From contig JBQTHL010000037.1 in NCBI GenBank assembly GCA_052389915.1, positions 1-64,000 of the forward strand: a DNA stretch of 64,000 nucleotides, written 5' to 3'. The translations under genes were made by a program, and so were the position numbers. This DNA comes from Panacagrimonas sp052389915 (lineage in GTDB: Bacteria; Pseudomonadota; Gammaproteobacteria; Nevskiales; Nevskiaceae). Positions 18,021-26,933 of the stretch are shown here, in pieces. Each line of letters starts with the position of its first letter. Position 1 is the first letter of the stretch. Under the pieces are notes generated by a model. It did no database searches and was not told where the DNA came from. It saw nothing but the letters and a program-made list of their open reading frames with translations.

Positions 18021-19316
18021 TCAGGCGGCTCGCTCGAAACGGATCGGCAGGGTCTTGGGTCCGTTTACGAACATGGCCTGCGTCATGGTCGGCGTGCCGT
18101 CAAGACTCAGCGACTCGATGCGCGGCAGCAATTCTTCGAACAGGATGCGCATCTCCATCTTGGCGAGGTGCTGGCCCAGGCAGACGTGTGCGCCGTAGCC
18201 GAAGGCCAGATGCTTGGCCTGCCCGGTGCGGTCCACGTGGAATTCGTAGGGGCTTTCGAACACTGTCTCGTCGCGATTCGCCGAGGCGTAGCACAGCATC
18301 AGCCAGTCACCTTTTGCGATCTTCTGCCCCGCCACTTCGGTATCCGCGGTGGCGCTGCGCATGAAGGTCTTGACCGGCGTGGTCCAGCGGATCGCCTCGT
18401 CGATCAGCGAGGGAATCAGCGTCGGATTCTGCTTGAGTTTCGCGAATTCCTCCGGCCGCTCGCACAGCGCCCAGATTGCGCCTGCGGTTGAAGACGAAGT
18501 GGTGTCGTGACCCGCCGCCGCGATGATGACGTAGTAACCCAGCTCCACTTCCGGCGGCAGCGGCTTGCCATCGATCTTCGCGTTGGCAATCACGGAGAGC
18601 ACGTCATCGCGCGGGTTCGCGCGTCGGTCTGCGGAGAGCTTGCCGAAGTATTCGCCGAAGCTCTGAATCGTCGCCTGCATCGCCTTGGCGAGCGTGGCGA
18701 TGGCGGCTTCCGAGCCGCCGAGCTGAGGTGCCAAGTCGGGGTCGAGCGGGGCGAAGATTTCCTGCGTCAGCTTGAGCATCAGCGGCGCATCCGACTCGGG
18801 CACGCCGAGAATTTCCATAACGACGTGCAGCGGGTAATGCAACGCTACGTCGTTCACAAAATCGCAGCGACCGTCGCGCGACAGCATCTTGTCCACGGTG
18901 ACGCGGGCGAGCCGGCGGATGCGCTCTTCCAGTTTCACCAGATTCCCCGGCATGAACCAACGCTGCGTCAGCGCACGCACCTTGGGGTGCTCCGGCGCGT
19001 CGATGTGAATCAGCGTGCGCATCAGGTGCGGGCTGCCGCCGGTCATGCTGCGGACCAGGGCGTCGCTTGCGCGATCGACGATCGTCGGCGAACGATCGCC
19101 GCTGTGAAACAACTCGTTCTTGCTGCCGACGTACTGCACGTCGGCATATCGCGTCACGACCCAGAACGGGTCGTAAGTCGGCGGCTCCGCAACGCCCAAG
19201 GGTTGATTGGCGCGCAGCCAGCGGTAGGCCTCATGGATGCGCGTGTCGGCGTAGGCGGCCGGATCGACCAGGGTTTCTGCGATGCCAGCCGGAAGTTTGG
19301 GGACGGCCTTGTCCAT
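18021..19316 (-). CDS. Cytochrome P450
   Basis: A 431-residue soluble bacterial P450. The I-helix oxygen-activating motif is AAGHDTTSSS, the K-helix ExxR is in IDEAIRW, and the heme-thiolate loop is FGYGAHVCLGQ. The overall pattern (HIDAPEHPKVRALTQRWF, YYVIIAAAGHDTT) reminds me of P450s acting on steroids, fatty acids or terpenoids, but I cannot assign a family with certainty. It is transcribed with the acyl-CoA synthetase. No ferredoxin lies beside it, in contrast to the second P450 at 60022. Confidence 0.9.
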   Translation of the reverse strand: MDKAVPKLPAGIAETLVDPAAYADTRIHEAYRWLRANQPLGVAEPPTYDPFWVVTRYADVQYVGSKNELFHSGDRSPTIVDRASDALVRSMTGGSPHLMRTLIHIDAPEHPKVRALTQRWFMPGNLVKLEERIRRLARVTVDKMLSRDGRCDFVNDVALHYPLHVVMEILGVPESDAPLMLKLTQEIFAPLDPDLAPQLGGSEAAIATLAKAMQATIQSFGEYFGKLSADRRANPRDDVLSVIANAKIDGKPLPPEVELGYYVIIAAAGHDTTSSSTAGAIWALCERPEEFAKLKQNPTLIPSLIDEAIRWTTPVKTFMRSATADTEVAGQKIAKGDWLMLCYASANRDETVFESPYEFHVDRTGQAKHLAFGYGAHVCLGQHLAKMEMRILFEELLPRIESLSLDGTPTMTQAMFVNGPKTLPIRFERAA

Positions 19317-19350
19317 GCGATGTTCTCCTTAATGTCTTGCTTATCCGGTA

Positions 19351-19370
19351 AGCCTGCTTTGTGGCAGGCT
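19351..19370. promoter_or_regulatory. Palindrome in divergent promoter region (possible operator)
   Basis: AGCCTGC and GCAGGCT face each other across 6 bases in the gap between the P450 operon and the thiolase operon. There is no T-run on either strand, so an operator is as likely as a terminator. I found no second copy in the window. Confidence 0.3.
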
Positions 19371-19461
19371 CCCGCTCATGCCGCAATCGTCGCGCCCGAC
19401 GATGCATAGCCTGCGGCGACCTTCATAGTCTGCACCACTACATTCAGAGGCAAGAATTCCC

Positions 19462-20670
19462 ATGACCCAGACTGCATACATCTATGACGCCATCCGCACC
19501 CCGCGCGGCAAGGGCAAGAAGGACGGATCGCTGTACTCCGTCAAGCCGGTGCACCTCGCATCCGGCCTTCTGCAGGAAATGCAGCGTCGCAACGACCTGG
19601 ACACCTCGCGAGTCGATGACGTGATTCTGGGTTGCGTGCAGCCCATCGGCGAGCAGGGCGGCGACATCGCCAAGTGCGCGGTACAAGTCGCCGGCTGGGA
19701 CGAGAGCGTGCCCGGCGTGCAGCTCGACCGTTTCTGTGCCTCGGGCCTCGAGGCCGTGAACCAGGCCGCGAGCCGCGTGGCCTGCGGCTGGGAAGACTTG
19801 ATTGTCGCGGGTGGCGTGGAATCCATGTCGCGCATCCCGATGGGCGCCGCTGGCGGCGCCTGGATCATGGATCCCGAGATCGCCCAGCAGCTCGGCTCCG
19901 TGCCGCAGGGCATCGGCGCGGATCTGCTCGCGACTTTGGACGGCTACTCGCGCGAGGACGTGGACGCCTTCGCGCTCGAATCGCAGAAGCGTGCGGCGCA
20001 TGCGCGCGACAGCGGCTGGTTCAAGCGCTCGGTCGTGGCGGTGCGCGACATGAACGGCCAGGTCGTGCTCGACCACGACGAGTTCATCAAGCCGAATTCG
20101 ACGATGGAAGGCCTGGGTGCGCTCAAGGCTTCGTTCGAGGCGATGGGCAAGGCGGGTTACGACGACATCGCGCTGCGCAAGTACACGACGGTGGCGAAGA
20201 TCAACCATGTGCATACCGGCGGCAATTCTTCCGGAATCGTCGATGGCGCGAGCGCGGTGCTGATCGGCAGCGAGAAGGTCGGCAAGGAACTGCGGCTCAC
20301 GCCGCGCGGCCGCATCGTCGCCACCGCTGTGCTCGCGACGGAGCCGATCATCATGCTCGCGGGTCCGGGACCGGCTGCCAAGAAGGTACTCAAGAAGGCC
20401 GGCATGACGGCAAAGGACATCGACCTGTTCGAGATCAACGAGGCCTTCGCATCGGTCGCGATGCGCTTCATGCGTGACCTCGACATCCCGCACGAGATCA
20501 CCAACGTCAACGGCGGCGCGATCGCGATGGGGCATCCGCTCGGCGCGACCGGTGCGATGCTGGTGAGCATCATGCTCGACGAGCTGGAACGGCGGAATCT
20601 GAAGCGTGGCCTGCTGGCCTTGTGCGTCGGCGGCGGTCAGGGCATCGCGACGATCGTCGAGCGAGTTTGA
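19462..20670 (+). CDS. Acetyl-CoA C-acyltransferase (thiolase), FadA/FadI-like
   Basis: A 402-residue thiolase performing the last step of beta-oxidation. The acyl-accepting cysteine is in LDRFCASGLEAVN (about residue 94), the His motif is GHPLGATGAM and the second cysteine is in CVGGGQG near the C-terminus. NEAFASVAMRF is also conserved. It begins an operon with the multifunctional protein and the acyl-CoA dehydrogenase, and its stop directly abuts the next start. Confidence 0.93.
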   Translation: MTQTAYIYDAIRTPRGKGKKDGSLYSVKPVHLASGLLQEMQRRNDLDTSRVDDVILGCVQPIGEQGGDIAKCAVQVAGWDESVPGVQLDRFCASGLEAVNQAASRVACGWEDLIVAGGVESMSRIPMGAAGGAWIMDPEIAQQLGSVPQGIGADLLATLDGYSREDVDAFALESQKRAAHARDSGWFKRSVVAVRDMNGQVVLDHDEFIKPNSTMEGLGALKASFEAMGKAGYDDIALRKYTTVAKINHVHTGGNSSGIVDGASAVLIGSEKVGKELRLTPRGRIVATAVLATEPIIMLAGPGPAAKKVLKKAGMTAKDIDLFEINEAFASVAMRFMRDLDIPHEITNVNGGAIAMGHPLGATGAMLVSIMLDELERRNLKRGLLALCVGGGQGIATIVERV

Positions 20671-22809
20671 GTGATGAGCGCGTTCAGATACGAAAAAGAC
20701 ACCGACGGCATCGTCACCGTGACGATGGATATGCCGGGACCCGTCAACGCGATGAACGATGTGTTCCGCGTCGTCATGAGCGAGACGGTGCAACGCTTGG
20801 AGAAGGAGCCCGGACTCAAGGGCGTGGTGCTGGCCTCGGCCAAGAACACCTTCTTTGCCGGCGGCGATCTGAACTTCCTGTTGTCGGTGAAACCAGGCGA
20901 CGAGACCGAGTTCTGGGATCTGCTCGCGCTCACCAAGCGCAATCTGCGCACGCTCGAAACCCTGCCGGTGCCGGTCGTCGCGGCAATCAACGGTGCGGCG
21001 CTCGGTGGCGGCTTCGAGATTTCCTTGTCCTGCCATCGTCGCATCGTGCTGAACAATCCGACCGCTATCGTCGGTCTGCCGGAAGTGGGCCTGGGCCTGC
21101 TGCCGGGTGCCGGCGGCGTGGTGCGACTGGTGCGCCTGCTCGGGCTGGAGAAGGCGTTGCCGCTGCTGCTCGAAGGCACTCGTCTCAAGCCGGCCGAGGC
21201 GCTCAAGGCCGGGCTGGTCGATGAGATCGTCGAGAAGCCCGAAGACCTCGTGCCCGCGGCCAAGGCCTGGATCAAGGCCAACCTCACCGCCTGCGTGCAG
21301 CCCTGGGACCAGAAGGGCTACAAGATTCCAGGCGGCACGACGAACTCACCCGCCGTAGCGCAACTTGTCGGCGGCGCCGTGCTGATGCTGGCGAAGAAAA
21401 CGCGCGGCCTGCTGCCGGCGCCGGAACGCATCCTCGCCGTCGCCGCCGAGTCCACGATTCTGGAATTCGATGCGGCGATGATCGTGGAGTCGCGCGGCAT
21501 CGCGCAGCTCGCGATGACGCCGGAGTGCAAGAACATCATCACGACGATGTTCTTCCAGACCAACGAGGTCAACGGCGGTGCGAGTCGTCCCAAGGGCATC
21601 GAGAAGAGAAAAGTGAAACGGCTGGGCGTGCTTGGCGCCGGCATGATGGGTCAGGGGATTGCGTACGCTTCGGCGATGGTCGGCATCGAGGTCGTGCTGC
21701 GCGACGTGACGCTGGAAGCGGCGCAGAAGGGCAAGGCCTACTGCGAGAAGCTGCTCGCCGCTGCGGTCGCCAAGGGCCGCATGAGCGAGGAGAAGAAAAC
21801 CTCCGTGCTCGCACTCATCAAGCCCACGACGGATGCGGCGGACCTGAAGGGTGTGGACCTCATCGTCGAAGCTGTCTTCGAGAACGTGGAGCTGAAAGCC
21901 AGGGTCACTCAGGAGACCGAGCCCTTCCTCGCCGAAGGCGGCGTGTACGGTTCCAACACGTCCACGCTTCCGATCTCGCTCCTCGCCAAGGCTGCGCAGC
22001 GGCCCGAGAACTTCATCGGCATCCATTTCTTCTCGCCGGTCGACAAGATGCCGCTGGTGGAAATCATCTGCGGCGAGAGGACCAGCGATGTCGCACTCGC
22101 GAAGGCTTTCGACTACGCGCGCCAGATCGGCAAGACTCCGATCGTCGTCAACGACTCGCTCGGCTTCTTCACCTCGCGCACTTTCGGCAGCTATCTCGAC
22201 GAGGGTTGCCGCCTGCTGGTCGAAGGCGTGAACCCGGTCGTGATCGACAATCTCGGCAAGCAGCTCGGCATGCCGGTGGGACCGCTGGCGGTCCTCGACG
22301 AGGTGAGCCTGGAGTTGATGCGCAAGGTCAACGAGACGCAGAAGGCTATGGGCGTCTATGGTTCCAAGAGCGACACCAGTGTGAGCGACAAGGTCGGCAA
22401 CATCCTGATTGGGGAACACCAGCGCGGTGGCCGCCAGTACGGCGGCGGCTTCTACGAATATCCCGCCGAGGGCGAGAAATTCATCTGGCCCAAGCTGTTC
22501 GAGATCTTCCACAGGCCGGACGTGAAAATCGCGAACGCGGACATCAAGGACCGCCTGCTGTTCCGCCAGAGCATCGAAGCGATCAAGTGCCTGCAGGAGG
22601 GCGTCCTGCGCTCTGTGGCGGACGGCAACGTCGGCTCCATCCTCGGTATCGGTGCACCGGTGTGGACCGGCGGCTTCATCCAGTTCGTAAACACCTATGG
22701 TTTGCAGCGCTTCGTGGATCGAGCGCGCGCGCTGGAAAAAACCTACGGTGCTCGCTTCGCGCCGCCGGCCTTGCTGCGCGCCAAGGCCGCGGCCGGGGAG
22801 TTGCTCTAA
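20671..22809 (+). CDS. Fused enoyl-CoA hydratase / 3-hydroxyacyl-CoA dehydrogenase (FadJ/FadB-like)
   Basis: A bifunctional beta-oxidation protein of about 711-712 residues. The N-terminal crotonase domain (1-200) has FFAGGDLNFLL and INGAALGGGFEISLSCH. The NAD-binding domain starts near residue 313 with LGVLGAGMMGQGIAY, followed by EAVFENVELK, SNTSTLPI, FIGIHFFSPVDKMPLVEII and the C-terminal helical HCDH domains. Translation may start at GTG 20671 or at ATG 20674, directly after the thiolase stop. The order thiolase, multifunctional protein, dehydrogenase forms a full beta-oxidation cycle. Confidence 0.93.
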   Translation: MMSAFRYEKDTDGIVTVTMDMPGPVNAMNDVFRVVMSETVQRLEKEPGLKGVVLASAKNTFFAGGDLNFLLSVKPGDETEFWDLLALTKRNLRTLETLPVPVVAAINGAALGGGFEISLSCHRRIVLNNPTAIVGLPEVGLGLLPGAGGVVRLVRLLGLEKALPLLLEGTRLKPAEALKAGLVDEIVEKPEDLVPAAKAWIKANLTACVQPWDQKGYKIPGGTTNSPAVAQLVGGAVLMLAKKTRGLLPAPERILAVAAESTILEFDAAMIVESRGIAQLAMTPECKNIITTMFFQTNEVNGGASRPKGIEKRKVKRLGVLGAGMMGQGIAYASAMVGIEVVLRDVTLEAAQKGKAYCEKLLAAAVAKGRMSEEKKTSVLALIKPTTDAADLKGVDLIVEAVFENVELKARVTQETEPFLAEGGVYGSNTSTLPISLLAKAAQRPENFIGIHFFSPVDKMPLVEIICGERTSDVALAKAFDYARQIGKTPIVVNDSLGFFTSRTFGSYLDEGCRLLVEGVNPVVIDNLGKQLGMPVGPLAVLDEVSLELMRKVNETQKAMGVYGSKSDTSVSDKVGNILIGEHQRGGRQYGGGFYEYPAEGEKFIWPKLFEIFHRPDVKIANADIKDRLLFRQSIEAIKCLQEGVLRSVADGNVGSILGIGAPVWTGGFIQFVNTYGLQRFVDRARALEKTYGARFAPPALLRAKAAAGELL

Positions 22810-22820
22810 AGGAGTCCGCA

Positions 22821-23981
22821 ATGCCCTCATTCGAATTCATGGAGCCCGCACACCTCAACGAGGATCTGGTGATGATCCGCGATCAGGTGCGACGTTTCGT
22901 GGACGACGTGGTCGTGCCCAACGGCGAACAGTGGGAACAAGACGGGCTCGTTCCGCGCGAGGTGTTCCGGCAGATGGGCGCGCTCGGATTCCTCGGCATG
23001 CGCCACCCGGTCGATTACGGCGGCAGCGGGCTGGGGCCATTGGCGTCCGTCGTGTTCAGCGAGGAACTGGCGCGCAGCAGCTTCGGCGGTTTCTCTTCAT
23101 CGGTGACAGTGCACAGCGATATGTCGATATCGCACATCGCGCATCGCGGCTCGCACGCCCAGAAAGCGAAGTACCTGCCCTCCGCCTGCGCCGGCGAGAA
23201 GATCGGCGCGATCTGCGTGACCGAGCCGCACGCCGGCTCCGACGTTGCCGGGATTAGGACGCGTGCGCTGCGTGACGGCTCGGGCTGGGTGCTCGACGGC
23301 TCCAAGACCTTCATCACCAACGGCGTGTATGGCGACATCTACATCGTCGCAGCGCGTACCGAACCTGAGGCGCGCGGGAGCAAGGGCATCTCCCTTTTCA
23401 TCGTGGACCGTGGCACGCCGGGTCTGCGCGTGGGGCGCGAGTTGGACAAGCACGGCTGGCGCTCGTCCGACACGGCCGAGTTGTATTTCGATTCCGTGCG
23501 ACTGCCGGCCGACGCGCTGCTGGGCGAAGAGGGCAAGGGTTTCTACTACATCATGAGCACGTTCCAGAACGAGCGGCTCGTGATCGGCGGTCTTTGCGCC
23601 GGCCAGTGCGCCAAGGCCATTGGCCTTACGACCGAGTACGTAAAGTCGCGCAAGGCTTTCGGCAAGACCTTGTGGGAACAGCAGGCGGTGCGTCACAAGC
23701 TCGCGATGCTGGCAGCCAAGTCTGCCGCCTCGCGCGCCTTCACCTATGCGTGCGCGCAGATGATCGAGGAAGGCCAGGACACGGTGCGCGAGGTGTCGAT
23801 GCTCAAGGCGCTGTCGGCGGAGACCTTGCAGGAAGTCGTGCACGGCTGCCTGCAACTGCACGGCGGCACCGGCTACATGACCGGCACGCCGATCGAACGC
23901 ATGGCGCGCGACGCGCGGATCCTCACCATCGGTGGCGGCGCCACCGAGGTGATGCTGGAAGAAGTGGCGAAACGGATGTAG
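22821..23981 (+). CDS. Acyl-CoA dehydrogenase
   Basis: A 386-residue FAD-dependent acyl-CoA dehydrogenase, the first beta-oxidation step. Visible hallmarks are GAICVTEPHAGSDVAGIRTRA, GWVLDGSKTFITNG, GKTLWEQQAVRHKLAMLAA, and a C-terminal LHGGTGYMTGTPIERMARDARILTI. AAAGGAGT precedes the start, 11 bases after the multifunctional protein. The frame is open far upstream but that part is a shadow of the preceding gene. Confidence 0.94.
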   Translation: MPSFEFMEPAHLNEDLVMIRDQVRRFVDDVVVPNGEQWEQDGLVPREVFRQMGALGFLGMRHPVDYGGSGLGPLASVVFSEELARSSFGGFSSSVTVHSDMSISHIAHRGSHAQKAKYLPSACAGEKIGAICVTEPHAGSDVAGIRTRALRDGSGWVLDGSKTFITNGVYGDIYIVAARTEPEARGSKGISLFIVDRGTPGLRVGRELDKHGWRSSDTAELYFDSVRLPADALLGEEGKGFYYIMSTFQNERLVIGGLCAGQCAKAIGLTTEYVKSRKAFGKTLWEQQAVRHKLAMLAAKSAASRAFTYACAQMIEEGQDTVREVSMLKALSAETLQEVVHGCLQLHGGTGYMTGTPIERMARDARILTIGGGATEVMLEEVAKRM

Positions 23982-24289
23982 GACCGGTGGCGATCCGAAG
24001 CAAGCTCAGTCTTCCAGGCGCTCGATTTTCGACACATTCGGAACAGGTCGACGAACTCCTGCGTCCGAGCTGCGCGATAGTCACGTAGAGTTCAGGAGTG
24101 GCAGTAACGGCGGGTGGCCCATCGGCTCGTTGTCCGTACGCCCCCGCAGCACGCTACTTTTCGCGGCCTCGGAATCAATATCAATAGCGAGCGCGGCGAA
24201 CATCAGAGTCGAGCTGGGCATCGGAGCGTCGCCGGCGCCTGGTTGTTTTCCTCCAGATACGACGAGTCAATCCACGAAGGAGTCTCAGA
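23982..24289. other. Intergenic stretch without a supported gene
   Basis: No convincing gene. An imperfect inverted pair ACTCCTG ... CAGGAGT (about 24055-24098) lies after the acyl-CoA dehydrogenase and might help end that transcript. The remainder is the presumed promoter region of the secreted protein at 24290. Confidence 0.5.
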
Positions 24290-24775
24290 ATGAAACGTTC
24301 AATGCTTGCGCTGGTACTGCTTGTCGTCGCGGGAAACTCCTGGGCTGCCGGATCGGGGCCTGGACTCAATGTCCGTGGGGCGCTGAGTACCTTCCTCGCC
24401 GGAAATTCGCAGTTCCCCAACGGGCTGGCCGGGTCTGCCGAAGCGTTTCTTGCCGGCAACATCACCGAAGGTTTCAAAGCCGGCAGAAACGGCTTCAGCG
24501 GCTTGTTCGTCGTGCTGACCGAGGACACGCGGCTCGCTCCGCTCGGCACTGCCGCGGAACGGTCGTTCGTTGCCTTCTACAACATCCTGGAGCCGCTTTA
24601 CATGGCGCTGGACGGACCGGCGATGCGCTTGGCGGCGCTCGGCACTCCCCTTACGAAGCCGCTTACGATCTTGATCGTGACGACCACCGGAGGAATTGCC
24701 AACGGACTGGAAGGAAGCGGCCCGGGCCAGCGAAGCGCATTCAGCAGCTTGCCGCCCCTGCCTGGCCTGAGATAA
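24290..24775 (+). CDS. Hypothetical exported protein
   Basis: A 161-residue protein of unknown function. A signal peptide (KRSMLALVLLVVAGNSWAA) covers residues 1-20, cleaved before GSGPGLN. The mature part is rich in small and hydrophobic residues and has no motif I recognise. GAAGGAGT sits at good spacing upstream of the ATG, which supports a real gene. It is followed by two tandem palindromic repeats. Confidence 0.6.
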   Translation: MKRSMLALVLLVVAGNSWAAGSGPGLNVRGALSTFLAGNSQFPNGLAGSAEAFLAGNITEGFKAGRNGFSGLFVVLTEDTRLAPLGTAAERSFVAFYNILEPLYMALDGPAMRLAALGTPLTKPLTILIVTTTGGIANGLEGSGPGQRSAFSSLPPLPGLR

Positions 24776-24810
24776 GCGCTGCGTTGTTTGGGGAAACGCT
24801 GCGCAGGTGT

Positions 24811-24872
24811 ATCGCGGCAGGCGCCGCTCCTACAGGTGTGTGATTCGGTAGGAGCTGTCAGCGCGAATCGCG
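24811..24872. repeat. REP-like palindromic repeat (GTAGGAGC type)
   Basis: ATCGCGGCAGGCGCCGCTCCTAC faces GTAGGAGCTGTCAGCGCGAATCGCG around a short spacer. It is the GTAGGAG head seen elsewhere but with a GCGGC body, and it stands directly beside a second, different repeat. Confidence 0.75.
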
Positions 24873-24891
24873 CCGTAATCGCGAAGCAATT

Positions 24892-24981
24892 GTAGGAGGG
24901 GCGTCAGCCCCGACAGGCACTTTGAAGGCCGGGACCGGGGTCGTATTGCGAGCGCCTGTCGGGGCTTGCACCACTCCTACA
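24892..24981. repeat. REP-like palindromic repeat (GTAGGAGGGG type)
   Basis: The left arm TGTAGGAGGGGCGTCAGCCC... pairs with the right arm ...GGGGCTTGCACCACTCCTACA across about 35 bases, including GACAGGC / GCCTGTC. Same subfamily as 4398 and 34993. Confidence 0.85.
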
Positions 24982-25026
24982 CGAGGCTTATCGGATTCTT
25001 GTTTGATGAAAGCGGCGTAAGCCGCG

Positions 25027-26031
25027 ATGGCGCCGACCGATACCTTGGGACAACACATGCAGAACATGGACCGCGATCGGAGCAATCGGGCCAGAACTGG
25101 CGGCACGGCGCGTGGAGCGAACGCCGCGATAGTGCTGGCTCTCTTCTGTCTCGCCGGTAGTGCCGTCGCAGCCGCTGAGCCGCAGGGAGTCGGGGATTCG
25201 GGTGGTGTCGCAACCGGCGAATCAGGATCCTCCATCGAGCCTTACCCGGTGATTCCGGTTTCGACCGCGGGCGATGAGGATTCCGATCCCGCCGTACCCA
25301 AGCGGTCCGGCTTGCTCATCGCCCCGTTCGTTTGGGTTCCCGGTATCCGCGGCCCGGTCGGAACAGGCACCACGCGGCAGTCCATCGACCTCAGCAGCAG
25401 CGATCTGCTCAGCAATGCCGAGAGCGGCGCCATGGGCTATCTGCGCTGGACCTTCGGCCGTCAGTTCGTGTACTTCGAGGGCGTGGAAGCCAGTTTTCGG
25501 GACGAAGGCTTCGACTCCTTTTTCGGCCAGGACGTGGACAGCAGCATCGTCATGCTGGAGGCCGGGTACGGACTCGATTTCCGGATGAACGTGTCCATGC
25601 TGCCGCAGGGGCACATCTGGCTGTCGCCTTACCTGGGCGTGCGCTACGCCTCGCTGGACGTCAGCATCGGCCTGATCGATCCGATCCGGACCTTTCTCGA
25701 GAACCCGGCCGCGGCGCTGGCCGCCTTGCAGCAGCAGGTACCGATGGAAGTCAGCGAGGAAATCGTCGACCTGGCGCTGGGCCTGTTCGTCGATGTTCCC
25801 TTGACGAAGCGTTTGTCGTTCCTGCTGAAACTCGACGGAGCCGGGTTCGACCTGGACCGGAGCAATTACTGGAATGGGTCGGGTGTGCTGGGCTACGATT
25901 TCAGCGATCACTGGTCGATCTTCGCCGGCTATCGAGTCGCCCGGATCGAGGCCGAAGCCGGCGACGGCAACGAATTGAATCTGGACTGGCGACTCGGCGG
26001 GCCGATCGGGTCGCTGGTTTACAGCTTCTGA
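25027..26031 (+). CDS. Predicted outer-membrane beta-barrel protein, hypothetical
   Basis: A 334-residue (or about 324-residue) exported protein. A hydrophobic signal segment (GANAAIVLALFCLAGSAVAAA) ends near residue 49; the ATG at 25057 would give a more usual signal-peptide length, so the start is uncertain. The mature part alternates in a beta-barrel manner (YLRWTFGRQFVYFEGVEASF, HIWLSPYLGVRYASLDVS, GVLGYDFSDHWSIFAGYRVARIE) and ends LVYSF with a terminal aromatic residue, as outer-membrane proteins do. No specific family is recognised. Confidence 0.6.
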   Translation: MAPTDTLGQHMQNMDRDRSNRARTGGTARGANAAIVLALFCLAGSAVAAAEPQGVGDSGGVATGESGSSIEPYPVIPVSTAGDEDSDPAVPKRSGLLIAPFVWVPGIRGPVGTGTTRQSIDLSSSDLLSNAESGAMGYLRWTFGRQFVYFEGVEASFRDEGFDSFFGQDVDSSIVMLEAGYGLDFRMNVSMLPQGHIWLSPYLGVRYASLDVSIGLIDPIRTFLENPAAALAALQQQVPMEVSEEIVDLALGLFVDVPLTKRLSFLLKLDGAGFDLDRSNYWNGSGVLGYDFSDHWSIFAGYRVARIEAEAGDGNELNLDWRLGGPIGSLVYSF

Positions 26032-26069
26032 CCTTACTGGTTTCGTACTTTGTTGCCATATCCCGCTTT

Positions 26070-26762
26070 GTGAACACGCCACTACCACCCGGTCAGTTCG
26101 AACTCGACAAATTCCCGCGCTTCGGGCTCGGAAAATTTGCGCGCCGATTTCCGGCCAACCCGAGCACCATCGACTTCGAGGTGCGCGGCGATGTCGCCAC
26201 GCCGCTGCGGATCCGCGAGCAAGTCGCCGATCTGCCGCGCATCGAACTGCGCAGCGACTTTCATTGCGTCACCACATGGTCGGTCCGCAACCGGCGCTGG
26301 ACGGGCGTCAGCTTTTCGGATTTCTATCACTGCATCGTGCTGCCCTCGGCCTGCCCCCAGGCCGGCGCCGAACTGGTGGTCTTCCGCGGGCAGGACGGAT
26401 ACGCGAGCAGCCTGCCACTGGCCGATCTTCTGAATCCGGGCGTGATGCTGGCCAACGGCCTCGACGGCGAGAGTCTCGGGCTGGAACACGGCGCGCCGCT
26501 GCGCCTGATTGCGCCGGCCCACTACGGCTATAAGAACGTCAAGCACATTGCGGCCATCGAATTCTGGCGCGACCGGCGCGCGTACCGGTTCCCGTCGCCC
26601 TATCCGGCGTTCATGGATCACCCTCGCGCCCGAGTCGCGTTCGAGGAACGCGGCAAGGGTGTTCCGGGCTGGTTGCTGCGCTGGGTCTATCGTCTGCTGG
26701 TCGGACCGACCATCCGGAATTTTCGCAAGGCGCTGCGGCAGCATCGGGAGTCCCAGGGCTGA
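26070..26762 (+). CDS. Molybdopterin-dependent oxidoreductase (sulfite-oxidase fold)
   Basis: A 230-residue protein with the sulfite-oxidase/YedY-type Moco domain. The key segment is RSDFHCVTTWSVRNRRWTGV, in which HCVTxWS carries the cysteine ligand to molybdenum. HYGYKNVKHIAAIEF also fits (GYK near the C-terminal part of the domain). I chose the GTG at 26070 because the domain starts right after it; there is no clear ribosome site. No Tat or Sec signal is visible, so it looks cytoplasmic, and no partner heme protein is adjacent. The substrate is unknown. Confidence 0.75.
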   Translation: MNTPLPPGQFELDKFPRFGLGKFARRFPANPSTIDFEVRGDVATPLRIREQVADLPRIELRSDFHCVTTWSVRNRRWTGVSFSDFYHCIVLPSACPQAGAELVVFRGQDGYASSLPLADLLNPGVMLANGLDGESLGLEHGAPLRLIAPAHYGYKNVKHIAAIEFWRDRRAYRFPSPYPAFMDHPRARVAFEERGKGVPGWLLRWVYRLLVGPTIRNFRKALRQHRESQG

Positions 26763-26933
26763 GACTCTGCTGGCGTTCCCGCCCCATCACCGGCGTGAAT
26801 CGCACTGCTACACAGGGCGGTGCTATGGTTCCGTATCGACCGCTCGTCACTTCGGTTCAAGGTCGGGACGTAAACATCGCAGGACTTCGCATCACGAACT
26901 GGCCGGTTCGGTCCGGCCCCACAGGAGACACAA

